A stretch of DNA of 64,000 nt from Acinetobacter bohemicus ANC 3994 (GTDB lineage: Bacteria; Pseudomonadota; Gammaproteobacteria; Pseudomonadales; Moraxellaceae): positions 970,349 to 1,034,348 of the forward strand of contig NZ_KB849164.1 of assembly GCF_000367925.1 (NCBI RefSeq). Reading direction: 5' to 3'. This document shows, piece after piece, positions 6,803 to 13,715 of this stretch; the first letter of the stretch is position 1, and every line of letters begins with the position of its first letter. The notes beneath the pieces were generated by a model. It saw nothing but the letters and a program-made list of their open reading frames with translations, had not been told where the DNA came from and did no database searches. The translations under genes were made by a program, and so were the position numbers.

Positions 6803-8057
6803 TACTAGATACCTGTGTCACATTGGCTTTGATAGTCCCATCCTGTAATTCTACTTGGATGCTATCACCTGAGATTTGTTTAACTGAACGGATGGCTTTA
6901 CCGTTGCTACGGACTATACCGTAACCCTTGGCCATCACATTTCGTGGATTCTGTAATAGGGTTTCACGCATCAATGATTCAACTTGATTTGAGGCAAATT
7001 TGATTTGTTGCTGTGCTAAGTACTGTAAGGTGCCTTTCATCATATCTAGGCTTTTATTGGCCTCATTGATTTGACCATGAGCAAGCGTTTTAATCACTCT
7101 AATGTATTGGTCATTTTGGCTTTGATATGCCGTGATCTGGTGTTGAGATAACAGCTTTATCGTTTGCAAAGATTCCAGTACTTCTTGAGTACGTTCAACA
7201 ATCAGGTTGCGAATACCGCCAATCACTTTGCTAGGTGTATCAAAAGACCGGTGCGCCACTTCATCCAAAATTGTTCGATCTTTTTCATGGCCAATACCCA
7301 CCCATATAGGAACTGAGCGTTTGCAGAGTAGGGCTGCTAAGTTGTAGTCATTTAAATAAGCTAGATCATTCACGGCACCACCACCACGAATAATAACAAT
7401 CAGATCTGGCGGTGCTTTAAAATCTTTAGCCCATTGGCGTAATCCATTTCCTAAGGCATCAATAATTGAGACTGCAGCGGTATTTCCTTGGAAAGTCGCC
7501 GTTTGATAAACAAAATGACAAACGCCAGCTTTACTTAAGGCATCTGCATCTTTCTTGAAGTCACCAAGACCTGCGGCATTTTCAGGCGCAATGACCAGGA
7601 CATTTTGAATATCAAATGGAGTAGGTAGTGACTTATTCTTATTTACTAACCCTTCAGTGCTTAAGCGTTCTAATAGTTGCTGATAACGCCGTGCAATATC
7701 ACCTAATGTATAACTTGAATCAATATCTTCAATATTTACTGAAAAGCCATACTGTGGATCAAAACGAGCTTTTACTTTAATGAGAACATTCAGATCTCGA
7801 GATAGTTCAATCCCACTTTCACGTTCGAACTTTAAAACCATTTTAGCTGCAGAAAACTTCCAGATTGTAGCTTTACAGCTGGCAATCACTTTATCGGTAT
7901 CTTCTTCTTTTTCAGCCAGCTCTAAATAGTAGTGGCCACCTTTAATACTTAGATTACGAATCTCAGCTTTAACCCATACTGGTTCATCAAAAGCTACACG
8001 TATAACTTCTTGGACAGTATTAAGGTATTCACTTAATGACAGCTGAAAGTCGGACAT
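6795..8057 (-). CDS. xseA: Exodeoxyribonuclease VII large subunit
   Basis: XseA is the catalytic subunit of ExoVII, which degrades single-stranded DNA. The N-terminal OB fold (VWVKAEIRNLSIKGGHYYLEL) is followed by the nuclease domain with LVIAPENAAGLGDF, IRGGGAVNDLAYLND, VGIGHEKDRTILDEVAHRSF and DTPSKV, then a long helical segment that binds XseB. At 420 aa it is close to family length. I start at 8057 (MSDFQLSLSEYL), since the six residues before it do not belong to the family. Downstream xseB overlaps it but is broken. The pair lies between an immunity-type module and phage genes, so it is probably an element-borne copy additional to the housekeeping one. Confidence 0.88.
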   Translation of the reverse strand: MSDFQLSLSEYLNTVQEVIRVAFDEPVWVKAEIRNLSIKGGHYYLELAEKEEDTDKVIASCKATIWKFSAAKMVLKFERESGIELSRDLNVLIKVKARFDPQYGFSVNIEDIDSSYTLGDIARRYQQLLERLSTEGLVNKNKSLPTPFDIQNVLVIAPENAAGLGDFKKDADALSKAGVCHFVYQTATFQGNTAAVSIIDALGNGLRQWAKDFKAPPDLIVIIRGGGAVNDLAYLNDYNLAALLCKRSVPIWVGIGHEKDRTILDEVAHRSFDTPSKVIGGIRNLIVERTQEVLESLQTIKLLSQHQITAYQSQNDQYIRVIKTLAHGQINEANKSLDMMKGTLQYLAQQQIKFASNQVESLMRETLLQNPRNVMAKGYGIVRSNGKAIRSVKQISGDSIQVELQDGTIKANVTQVSSND

Positions 8058-8199
8058 AAAATAGGGTATTACCAAAATGATTAAGGAAAATAGTATATAA
8101 CCATGCAGTTAAAGGCAATCTAGATATATTGGCCTTATAAAGGTATATGGCATATTTTAACTATAGTGGACGGAGTTGTAGTGATTCACTAAGCATTAA

Positions 8200-8226
8200 A
8201 GCTCATCGAAAAGATGGGCTTTTTTA
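8200..8226 (+). terminator. Terminator 1 of a four-terminator run
   Basis: AGCTCATC / GATGGGCT stem with a short A-rich loop and six U. It is on the strand opposite to xseA, with no recognisable gene immediately upstream on the plus strand, so any transcript it ends would be short and non-coding. Confidence 0.6.
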
Positions 8227-8384
8227 ATTGCTGGTGATCTGAGTTAAATGTCAGTATTTAATAGCATCGAAAAATTGATTGTTTTTAACAAAAAATAAAC
8301 ATAATACCGATTGGTAAACAAATAAAACCAACTATTATAGTCAGATTAGTGATTCTCCACTTTAACTGGTTATCCAGTTTCCAG

Positions 8385-8415
8385 CCTGTATCTTCCCCGA
8401 GATACAGGTTTTTTT
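8385..8415 (+). terminator. Terminator 2 of a four-terminator run
   Basis: Perfect 8-bp stem CCTGTATC / GATACAGG with an 8-nt loop, then seven U. No coding sequence is seen between terminator 1 and this one. Confidence 0.7.
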
Positions 8416-8498
8416 ATGTTGGTCATAAAATTGAAAGAATCTAATCGTATATTTGCTGAAAATAAAAAAGCTACAAAACATAGATGATGAAAGAGTTG

Positions 8499-8536
8499 AA
8501 CCTGTTTAATTTGGGAGAGTTAAGCAGGTTTTTTAT
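8499..8536 (+). terminator. Terminator 3 of a four-terminator run
   Basis: AACCTGTTTAA pairs with TTAAGCAGGTT (one G-U pair) and is followed by a U-rich tail. The 80 bases between terminators 2 and 3 are AT-rich and non-coding. Confidence 0.65.
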
Positions 8537-8737
8537 TTTTATATAGCAACGAAAGCTCGGTCACAGGATTAAATTTTTATTTATTCTAAACAATAGATTA
8601 AGAACAGATAATAATTTGATTTGGTTGGTATTATTTTTAATAATGTCATATTGCGCCACTGTAATGTATTGGACTAGTGTAGAGAATAGCCGGCAGAAAC
8701 TAGCTGTAGTTTCCGACCTTCCAAGGTCCTTAGTTTC

Positions 8738-8772
8738 GCCCACATCATCTTTCCTTGTGTGGGCTTTTTTTT
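8738..8772 (+). terminator. Terminator 4 of a four-terminator run
   Basis: GCCCACA / TGTGGGC stem, 13-nt loop, eight U. It directly precedes the ribosome site of a small gene at 8788, so it separates that gene from upstream transcription or attenuates it. Confidence 0.65.
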
Positions 8773-8787
8773 GTATGGAGAAACAAT

Positions 8788-8895
8788 ATGCTCCAACTCC
8801 TGTTCTGTTTGTTTGGTTTACATGGCGCAACTGAAGTTGACTACACTGCTGATGACGAAGAAATTAAAGTGTGTCGAGATGTTGAAGTAAGTTAA
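8788..8895 (+). CDS. Very small protein, 35 aa, hydrophobic N-terminus
   Basis: ATG at 8788 follows a good ribosome site (GGAG, 8 nt upstream) and reads MLQLLFCLFGLHGATEVDYT, ending in an acidic segment with one cysteine (EEIKVCRDVEVS) before TAA. The hydrophobic first ~12 residues could be a short membrane or export signal. It sits directly after a strong terminator and ahead of a strong hairpin, so it may be expressed independently from a promoter overlapping the terminator. Family unknown; small genes of this kind are frequent in phage accessory regions. Confidence 0.45.
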   Translation: MLQLLFCLFGLHGATEVDYTADDEEIKVCRDVEVS

Positions 8896-8938
8896 AAAAA
8901 ATCGGCTATACGGATTAACTAGAGGAATCCGTATAGCC
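8894..8938 (-). terminator. Terminator for the VOC gene, minus strand
   Basis: A perfect 13-bp inverted repeat (GGCTATACGGATT at 8904-8916, its complement at 8926-8938) with a 9-nt loop, followed on the minus strand by eight U. It ends the leftward gene at 9010-9435 and lies tail to tail with the 35-aa gene. Confidence 0.8.
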
Positions 8939-9009
8939 TAAAATGCTACAGTGATAGATTAAGGTAAGCTGAAGCTTTTGACGAAAATGAGAGCTCTAAA
9001 TATTAAACC

Positions 9010-9435
9010 CTACAAATCAATTACTACCGATGGCGCACTGCGCTGAGCTTCACCATGGTACACAGCCTCAATGTTGTTGCCATCCGGATCAATTACAAAA
9101 GCAGCGTAGTACCCAGAGTGATAAGACCGCTCAGCAGGTTCGCCATTGCTTTGGCCGCCATGAGCTAGTGCCGCGAAATAGAACGCATTCACGGTTGCAC
9201 AATCTTTAGCTTGAAATGCTAAATGGTGCCGCCCTGTTAGCATACCCAGCGCTGCTGGGCTTTCTGCCGAAGATACGACGAGCTCGTCAGCCCAAAAATA
9301 GCTTTCTGTCGTACCGATGATGGGAATATCCAGTACAGCCAATACCGCTGTATAAAACTCTTGGCTCGCCTTAAGATCGCGCACAACAAGTTGAATATGG
9401 TCGATGAGCCTTCCACGATGCAGTTGAGTTTTCAT
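9010..9435 (-). CDS. VOC (glyoxalase/bleomycin-resistance) family protein, 141 aa
   Basis: This is a single-domain vicinal oxygen chelate protein with two beta-alpha-beta-beta-beta modules: DHIQLVVRDLKASQEFYTAV at the start, HHLAFQAKDCATVNAFYFAA in the middle, and the closing FVIDPDGNNIEAVYHG. H14, H72 and E124 (my numbering) are the likely metal-site positions. Members are metal-dependent lyases, dioxygenases or antibiotic-binding proteins; the substrate cannot be read from the sequence. I start at the ATG at 9435, which has GGAG 8 nt upstream, not eight codons earlier. The gene is visibly richer in G+C than its neighbours, suggesting recent acquisition as a cargo gene of the mobile region. 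Confidence 0.8.
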   Translation of the reverse strand: MKTQLHRGRLIDHIQLVVRDLKASQEFYTAVLAVLDIPIIGTTESYFWADELVVSSAESPAALGMLTGRHHLAFQAKDCATVNAFYFAALAHGGQSNGEPAERSYHSGYYAAFVIDPDGNNIEAVYHGEAQRSAPSVVIDL

Positions 9436-9501
9436 GTCATTCTCCGTGTATAAAGGCAAATTTGTAAATTCAACTTGATGTTCCGTAGAGCCAAAAAATC
9501 T

Positions 9502-9711
9502 CTAAAGGAAAGGTTTAGGATTCTTGGAAGTAATGAAAAAAGAATTGTTTTTTGTTTTTCTTATTTTCCAAGAGACCAAAGCTGTGTCGACAGCAAGTAA
9601 AGCTCCAATAGCAAAAAAGAGTATGTTAGTTAAGTAAACTCCAAGTCCAAAACTTATTAGGCTTGTCACTCCAAAGAAAATTAAAAAGGCGATATAAACG
9701 ATATGTCTCAT
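9502..9711 (-). CDS. Small two-helix membrane protein, 69 aa
   Basis: Two hydrophobic segments, about residues 4-27 (VYIAFLIFFGVTSLISFGLG) and 29-48, are followed by a basic tail (KIRKTKNN), giving a cytoplasmic C-terminus by the positive-inside rule. Family not recognised. The ribosome site is poor. It lies upstream of the VOC gene on the same strand, 66 bp away, and may share its transcript. Confidence 0.5.
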   Translation of the reverse strand: MRHIVYIAFLIFFGVTSLISFGLGVYLTNILFFAIGALLAVDTALVSWKIRKTKNNSFFITSKNPKPFL

Positions 9712-9973
9712 TGTCTATTCTTTTATATTAATGATTGCTTATTGTGATCGATATTACAGAATATTTAAATTTTGTCTAAACAAAATATTCCATCCAAATA
9801 ATTTTTTCACTAGCCTGATGTATTACGGCACATAGAATCCCTGTTCAATTGGATTGTTGGCGGGGTTTTTCAATGTTTATCAAAAGGTAAACTAATGATC
9901 TTGTTTCTAGACCAGATCGCGCGATTATTGGTATATCCTATGCTTACTTTAAAACAATTAAGGATTTGGTAAT

Positions 9974-10204
9974 ATGAGTATTTGGATTGCCAATAAAAAT
10001 GAGTATGGTGAATACCAGTTTGATGAAAGATACTTGCCTGCATGGTATACACCGGAGTATATCGAAGTGGGTACACTTAAGTACTATCGCTATATAATTA
10101 GAAATAAAGATACTACTTTTTATATATATTCAGTTGAAAAATTTAACCCTAAGGCTTTAGAGAAACTTGAAAGTGATTGGATTAAATTTTTTGTGCCATG
10201 CTAA
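9974..10204 (+). CDS. Hypothetical protein, 76 aa, aromatic-rich
   Basis: The start at 9974 has an AAGGA-type ribosome site, and a strong terminator follows the stop by 14 bp, so this is a compact stand-alone gene. The protein is soluble and rich in tyrosine, tryptophan and charged residues (YLPAWYTPEYIEVGTLKYYR), with a probable beta-rich middle and a C-terminal helix. Family not recognised. The gene-plus-terminator layout is repeated at 10519-10831 with an almost identical terminator, which suggests small cassettes of accessory genes. Confidence 0.6.
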   Translation: MSIWIANKNEYGEYQFDERYLPAWYTPEYIEVGTLKYYRYIIRNKDTTFYIYSVEKFNPKALEKLESDWIKFFVPC

Positions 10205-10217
10205 GGCCGTTTGTTAT

Positions 10218-10239
10218 AACCACCTTCGGGTGGTTTTTT
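10218..10239 (+). terminator. Terminator after the 76-aa gene
   Basis: AACCACC-TTCG-GGTGGTT with a UUCG-type tetraloop and six U. Nearly identical to the terminator at 10808. Confidence 0.85.
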
Positions 10240-10282
10240 ATTGCGTAATTTATGAATAAATTTTCCCCCTAGCATATCTATG

Positions 10283-10318
10283 GGTCAAGCTGATAGCTAA
10301 TTATCTCGATTGTGCACA
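10283..10318 (+). repeat. Copy 1 of a 36-bp dispersed direct repeat
   Basis: The element begins GGTCAAGCTGATA and ends GATTGTGCACA. The copy at 11512-11547 matches at 32 of 36 positions. It lies 200 bp before the 10519 gene; the other copy lies 114 bp before the terminase. The sequences around the two copies are unrelated, which argues for a conserved site and not a recent duplication. Confidence 0.6.
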
Positions 10319-10518
10319 CGAATATTTGGATAGGTTTGATTGAGAAAAAGAAGAATTTTTATTTTTTTAAACTTAAAATCCTGTTTTGATTGTTTTATTT
10401 ATGAATATATTGTTTTTTTGAAGATGGGAATGTAAGAATATAACAATGCATTATTAGAAATATATTGTTACATTGCTTGTTGATGACTATTTATTAATAA
10501 AAATTATGGAAGATCATA

Positions 10519-10791
10519 ATGCCTCAAAATAATCCTAAACCTATATTAGAACAAATTTATAATTTTATTGTGGAGAGACCAGCGATAGGTTCTCAAAGTC
10601 AATTTATGCAATTGAAGATATTCTTAAGTGAATTGCATGAGTCCGATCAGTCTACCTTTGAGGCCCTAAAACCTTATAATTATAAGGGAGTATTTAATGG
10701 GAAAGTGCAAACTATATTGGCTCATGCTGCTCCAAGCTTTCTACAAAAAAATGAATTTTTAGATTGGATTAGTAAACAATTAGAACATTAA
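10519..10791 (+). CDS. Hypothetical protein, 90 aa
   Basis: A soluble, probably helical protein (PKPILEQIYNFIVERPAI, then FLSELHESDQSTFEALKPYN). Family not recognised. The ribosome site is weak (GGAAGAT, about 9 nt before the ATG). A terminator follows 17 bp after the stop. About 300 AT-rich bases with one copy of the 36-bp repeat lie upstream and probably hold the promoter. It belongs with the string of small single-gene units between 8.7 and 11.3 kb. Confidence 0.6.
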   Translation: MPQNNPKPILEQIYNFIVERPAIGSQSQFMQLKIFLSELHESDQSTFEALKPYNYKGVFNGKVQTILAHAAPSFLQKNEFLDWISKQLEH

Positions 10792-10807
10792 ATATGTATT
10801 TTAAATG

Positions 10808-10831
10808 AACCACCTTCGAGTGGTTTTTTTT
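10808..10831 (+). terminator. Terminator after the 90-aa gene
   Basis: AACCAC(C)-TTCG-(A)GTGGTT followed by seven U. Only one loop-closing base differs from the terminator at 10218. Confidence 0.85.
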
Positions 10832-10840
10832 ATTGCTTGG

Positions 10841-11002
10841 AGAAAATTATTTACCAGCTGTAGTACTCAAGAACCAAAACTTGTAGAGCCTCAATATCCA
10901 ACAAGTGAATGTAGAACATATCACTCTATGAGTACAGCGCCAATGGCTCCATATGCTGCTGAAGCGCTTAGAATTAAGTGCGAAGAGTCCCTAAAGAAGT
11001 AA
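10841..11002 (+). pseudogene. Remnant of a small phage lipoprotein gene
   Basis: The frame reads RKLFTSCSTQEPKLVEPQYP, then SECRTYHSMSTAPMAPYAAE, and ends EESLKK. The cysteine after FTS, with a hydrophilic proline-rich sequence behind it, looks like the lipid-attachment point of a small phage lipoprotein, but the signal peptide ahead of it is missing: the frame runs straight into the preceding terminator and has no proper start. The 5' end was probably lost by recombination at the terminator. It differs from the outer spanin at 24967-25170. Confidence 0.45.
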
Positions 11003-11017
11003 CTCATCGTAACAACA

Positions 11018-11044
11018 CGAAAAAACCCCACCTAAAAAGTGGAG
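11018..11044 (-). terminator. Terminator for the 54-aa gene, minus strand
   Basis: CCCCAC (11026-11031) pairs imperfectly with GTGGAG (11039-11044); on the minus strand a run of six or more U follows. It lies 48 bp beyond the stop of the leftward small gene. Confidence 0.5.
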
Positions 11045-11091
11045 CCTCTATATATTCAGTGATCTGCGTCGTTAATCACTAAGTATATATT

Positions 11092-11256
11092 TTATTTTGT
11101 TTGCGGCACTTCTTTGTTAGGTTCTACTGTTTTATCAGGTTCGCTTGACGGTTTTGGTTGAGTTTCAGTAGGTTCATTTGCAGCTTGAATGGTATGGATA
11201 GCTGTAGAATTGACTTTAGTTGAGAAAGCTTTGAATCCAGTATTTTGAGTGGTCAT
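11092..11256 (-). CDS. Small P/E/T-rich protein, 54 aa
   Basis: ATG at 11256 (GGAAAG ribosome site upstream) opens a 54-codon frame. The first half (NTGFKAFSTKVNSTAIHTIQ) is neutral; the second half is a disordered run of Pro, Glu, Thr and Lys. No signal peptide or membrane segment. A terminator follows. The leftward direction, facing away from the structural genes, suits a small gene expressed in the lysogen. Function unknown. Confidence 0.55.
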   Translation of the reverse strand: MTTQNTGFKAFSTKVNSTAIHTIQAANEPTETQPKPSSEPDKTVEPNKEVPQTK

Positions 11257-11511
11257 GTTCTTTCCGTTGAATTATTTAATGAGTAGTCATCATGGGCTTT
11301 TAAACTGTTAACACTACAGTAGTTATGAGATGGAAATGTGGAGATATGTACGATTAAAAATCTTTATATCTTATTTATATTTCAAGGATTTTTTAAATAA
11401 GACTGTACCGTGCTGGTCTGCTTGACTATCTGAATAGTCAATGTAATTAATTTATATTTTCTCGATACAGAATAGATACAACGGTGTAATGGAACAATAA
11501 TTATATATTTA

Positions 11512-11547
11512 GGTCAAGCTGATATCTAATTATCGAGATTGTGTACA
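11512..11547 (+). repeat. Copy 2 of the 36-bp dispersed direct repeat
   Basis: It starts GGTCAAGCTGATA and ends GATTGTGTACA, and differs from the copy at 10283-10318 at four positions. It lies in the intergenic region 114 bp before the terminase start, so it may belong to the promoter of the phage gene block. Confidence 0.6.
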
Positions 11548-11660
11548 TTTACAAGCTGGGAAGAACACATTTATCAGTGAATATATTCACTGGAACAGCT
11601 TAAAATTAAAACAAATTGAAAAACTTAAAATAAAAAATACAATCTCTCGTCTTTTTCATA

Positions 11661-13655
11661 ATGGCACTCCAACCTCTTAAAGAAATCCCTGAATGGTGGG
11701 AACTTTGCGTTCGGTATCGCTATGACATTTATGCATTTGCGGTCGAAGCGCTGTGTATTACTCCCACATGGCAACAAGAACTTTTATTCGAGTCGATCGC
11801 ATTTGACGGGAGTCGCACATCTGTAGCTTCAGGACACGGTTGTTTTGGTAAAGGCACTAAGATCCGCTTAGCGAATGGTAAGTGGAAGCGTGTAGAAAAA
11901 ATAACAATTAATGACGCCGTATTAGGCAGTGATGGCATTACACCGCGGGAAGTGATCAGCACTGTTACTGGCTGGCAGGATTTATACCGTTTCGAATATG
12001 AAAATGGCAAAAGCCATATCTACAACAAGTCTCACATCCTTTGTTTAATTGCGCTTGAAACAAAAAATGGCTGGAAAGCTGGCGATTACATGGAAGTGCT
12101 GGTCTCCAAGTGGTTGGAATGGCCAGAAGAAACCAAGCGTCAATTTGCTGCCTATGAGCTGAAGCATAAGAAATACAGCCCTATACGCATTGAACGTGCC
12201 GTATCACTAGGTGAGGGTGAGTATTTCGGCTTTGTACTGGATGGTGACTCTACATTCCTCACTGCCGATGGAATGGTGCACCACAATACGGGTAAAACTG
12301 CTTCCGCAGGCATTGTGGCGCTTTGGCACCTACTGTTCTTTGATGAATCCATCACGATGTTTACTGCTCCGCAAATTGGGCAGCTGAAGAAACAGGTCTG
12401 GAAAGAAATCAGCATTAACCTTGGACGGCTTAAAAGTGGTCCATTGGCATGGTTAGCTGATTATGTCGGCTATCAATCTGAACTGGTTTACATCAAAGGA
12501 TCAAAAGAAAAGTGGTATGTCTTTGCTAAGACAGCACCAAAGCACCAGCCGACTAACCTTGCAGGGAACCATGCTGATAATTATCTCTTATGGGGGGATG
12601 AGGCCAGCGGTATTCCTGATGAGGTTATGGACGTTGTTCTCGGTGCCTTAACGCATGAAGATAACCGTGCTGTTTTAACTTCACAGCCAACACGTAATGC
12701 TGGCCTCTTTTATGAAACCCATCATACGCTGAGTCATCGATCTGGCGGTGTGTGGACAGCACTGACATTTAATGGTGAAGAATCACCGCTGGTCAGTAAG
12801 CAGTCTTTAGCGGAACAGCGCCAAAAATATGGCAGTCGTGACGATCCTCAATATCAAATCCGTGTACTTGGACAATTTCCTGACCGCGCTGATGAGTTTC
12901 TGATCACAAAGCGCAATGCAGAGAATATGTACTGTGGCGCTTCAATTCTTAAAGACCATCTGTTTGGCTATGTGATTACTGTCGATGTTGGTGGTGGTGT
13001 TGGCCGTGACGATTCTGTTATTGCGGTTTCTAAAGTGTGGGGTGAAGCACAGTGGGGAGATCGAGCACGGCGGGTTGAAGTGGTTGATATTCCGCTTTGT
13101 AAGAACAAAGATGATATTACTGAGTTGTTCGCTAAGATCCACGAATGCATTCTGAAGTATCCGAATGCCACACTGGTGGTTGATGATAATGGTGCAGGTA
13201 AAGGCTTAGGTCAGCTTTTAACAAAAAACGGCATCTGGTATATGCCAGTGCATTGGGGTGGGGCATGCTTCAGTAATAGCAACCGCAAAGAATATGTGAA
13301 TAAACGTGCATTGGCCTATGTCGGCTTATATCGAGCTATTGAACAAGGCCGTTTCAAGATTAAAACAGTTAAATTTAAGGTCAAGATTCAGGCTCAGATT
13401 ATTAAAATTCCGTATACTTTTGATGAGCACAGCCGTTATAAGATTTTTAGCAAAGATGAAATGAAGCGTATGGGCATCAAGTCACCCGATTTGGGCGATG
13501 TATTCGCATTTTTATTCTTGGAAAATGTGTTCTATACCGAAGCGTATGAAAATGTTGTTATCGTAGATGAAAGCCCTGAGGCGCATGAGCAGGCTGCAAA
13601 AAAATCACGTTTCAGTCAGTTAAAAGAGGCTGCCGAAAAAGAATTTGGAACATGA
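11661..13655 (+). CDS. Phage terminase large subunit, interrupted by an intein
   Basis: TerL pumps DNA into the phage head with its ATPase and cuts it with its RNase H-like nuclease. The extein ATPase has a Walker A SGHG/TGKT split by an intein (residues 61-209), then Walker B LLWGDEAS and the coupling segment VLTSQPTRN. The nuclease domain shows VITVDVGGGVGRDDS, TLVVDDNGAGKG and SPDLGDVFAF, giving the expected three acidic sites. Without the intein it is 515 aa, normal for the family. It starts at ATG 11661. No small terminase is recognised upstream. Splicing is required to rebuild the ATP-binding loop, so packaging depends on the intein. A degenerate copy of the nuclease domain follows at 13716. 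Confidence 0.92.
   Translation: MALQPLKEIPEWWELCVRYRYDIYAFAVEALCITPTWQQELLFESIAFDGSRTSVASGHGCFGKGTKIRLANGKWKRVEKITINDAVLGSDGITPREVISTVTGWQDLYRFEYENGKSHIYNKSHILCLIALETKNGWKAGDYMEVLVSKWLEWPEETKRQFAAYELKHKKYSPIRIERAVSLGEGEYFGFVLDGDSTFLTADGMVHHNTGKTASAGIVALWHLLFFDESITMFTAPQIGQLKKQVWKEISINLGRLKSGPLAWLADYVGYQSELVYIKGSKEKWYVFAKTAPKHQPTNLAGNHADNYLLWGDEASGIPDEVMDVVLGALTHEDNRAVLTSQPTRNAGLFYETHHTLSHRSGGVWTALTFNGEESPLVSKQSLAEQRQKYGSRDDPQYQIRVLGQFPDRADEFLITKRNAENMYCGASILKDHLFGYVITVDVGGGVGRDDSVIAVSKVWGEAQWGDRARRVEVVDIPLCKNKDDITELFAKIHECILKYPNATLVVDDNGAGKGLGQLLTKNGIWYMPVHWGGACFSNSNRKEYVNKRALAYVGLYRAIEQGRFKIKTVKFKVKIQAQIIKIPYTFDEHSRYKIFSKDEMKRMGIKSPDLGDVFAFLFLENVFYTEAYENVVIVDESPEAHEQAAKKSRFSQLKEAAEKEFGT
11841..12287 (+). 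other. Mini-intein, 149 aa, inside the terminase Walker A motif
   Basis: Residues 61-209 of the terminase frame have the features of a self-splicing intein: first residue C61 in block A (CFGKGTKIRL), a block B-like segment with the conserved histidine (NKSHILC), block F (EYFGFVLDGDSTFLTADG) and block G ending VHHN with the terminal asparagine N209. The +1 residue is T210, an allowed nucleophile. Removal joins SGHG to TGKT and restores a perfect P-loop. At 149 aa there is no room for a homing endonuclease. The usual block B threonine is replaced (N-K-S-H), which might slow N-terminal cleavage. Confidence 0.9.
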
Positions 13656-13715
13656 CCCTTTTTCAGCATCATCGAATTATTAGCATTTAACTTTAAGTTA
13701 AGTGAATAACAGTAC

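Noticed and set aside
8561..8834. Overlapping 72- and 89-codon frames on both strands across terminator 4
   Set aside because: Both run through a strong terminator and have no ribosome sites; the 35-aa gene at 8788 fits better.
10805..11002. A complete lipoprotein gene starting in the terminator loop at 10805
   Set aside because: The start and first codons would be the terminator stem, with no signal peptide; treated as a truncated remnant.
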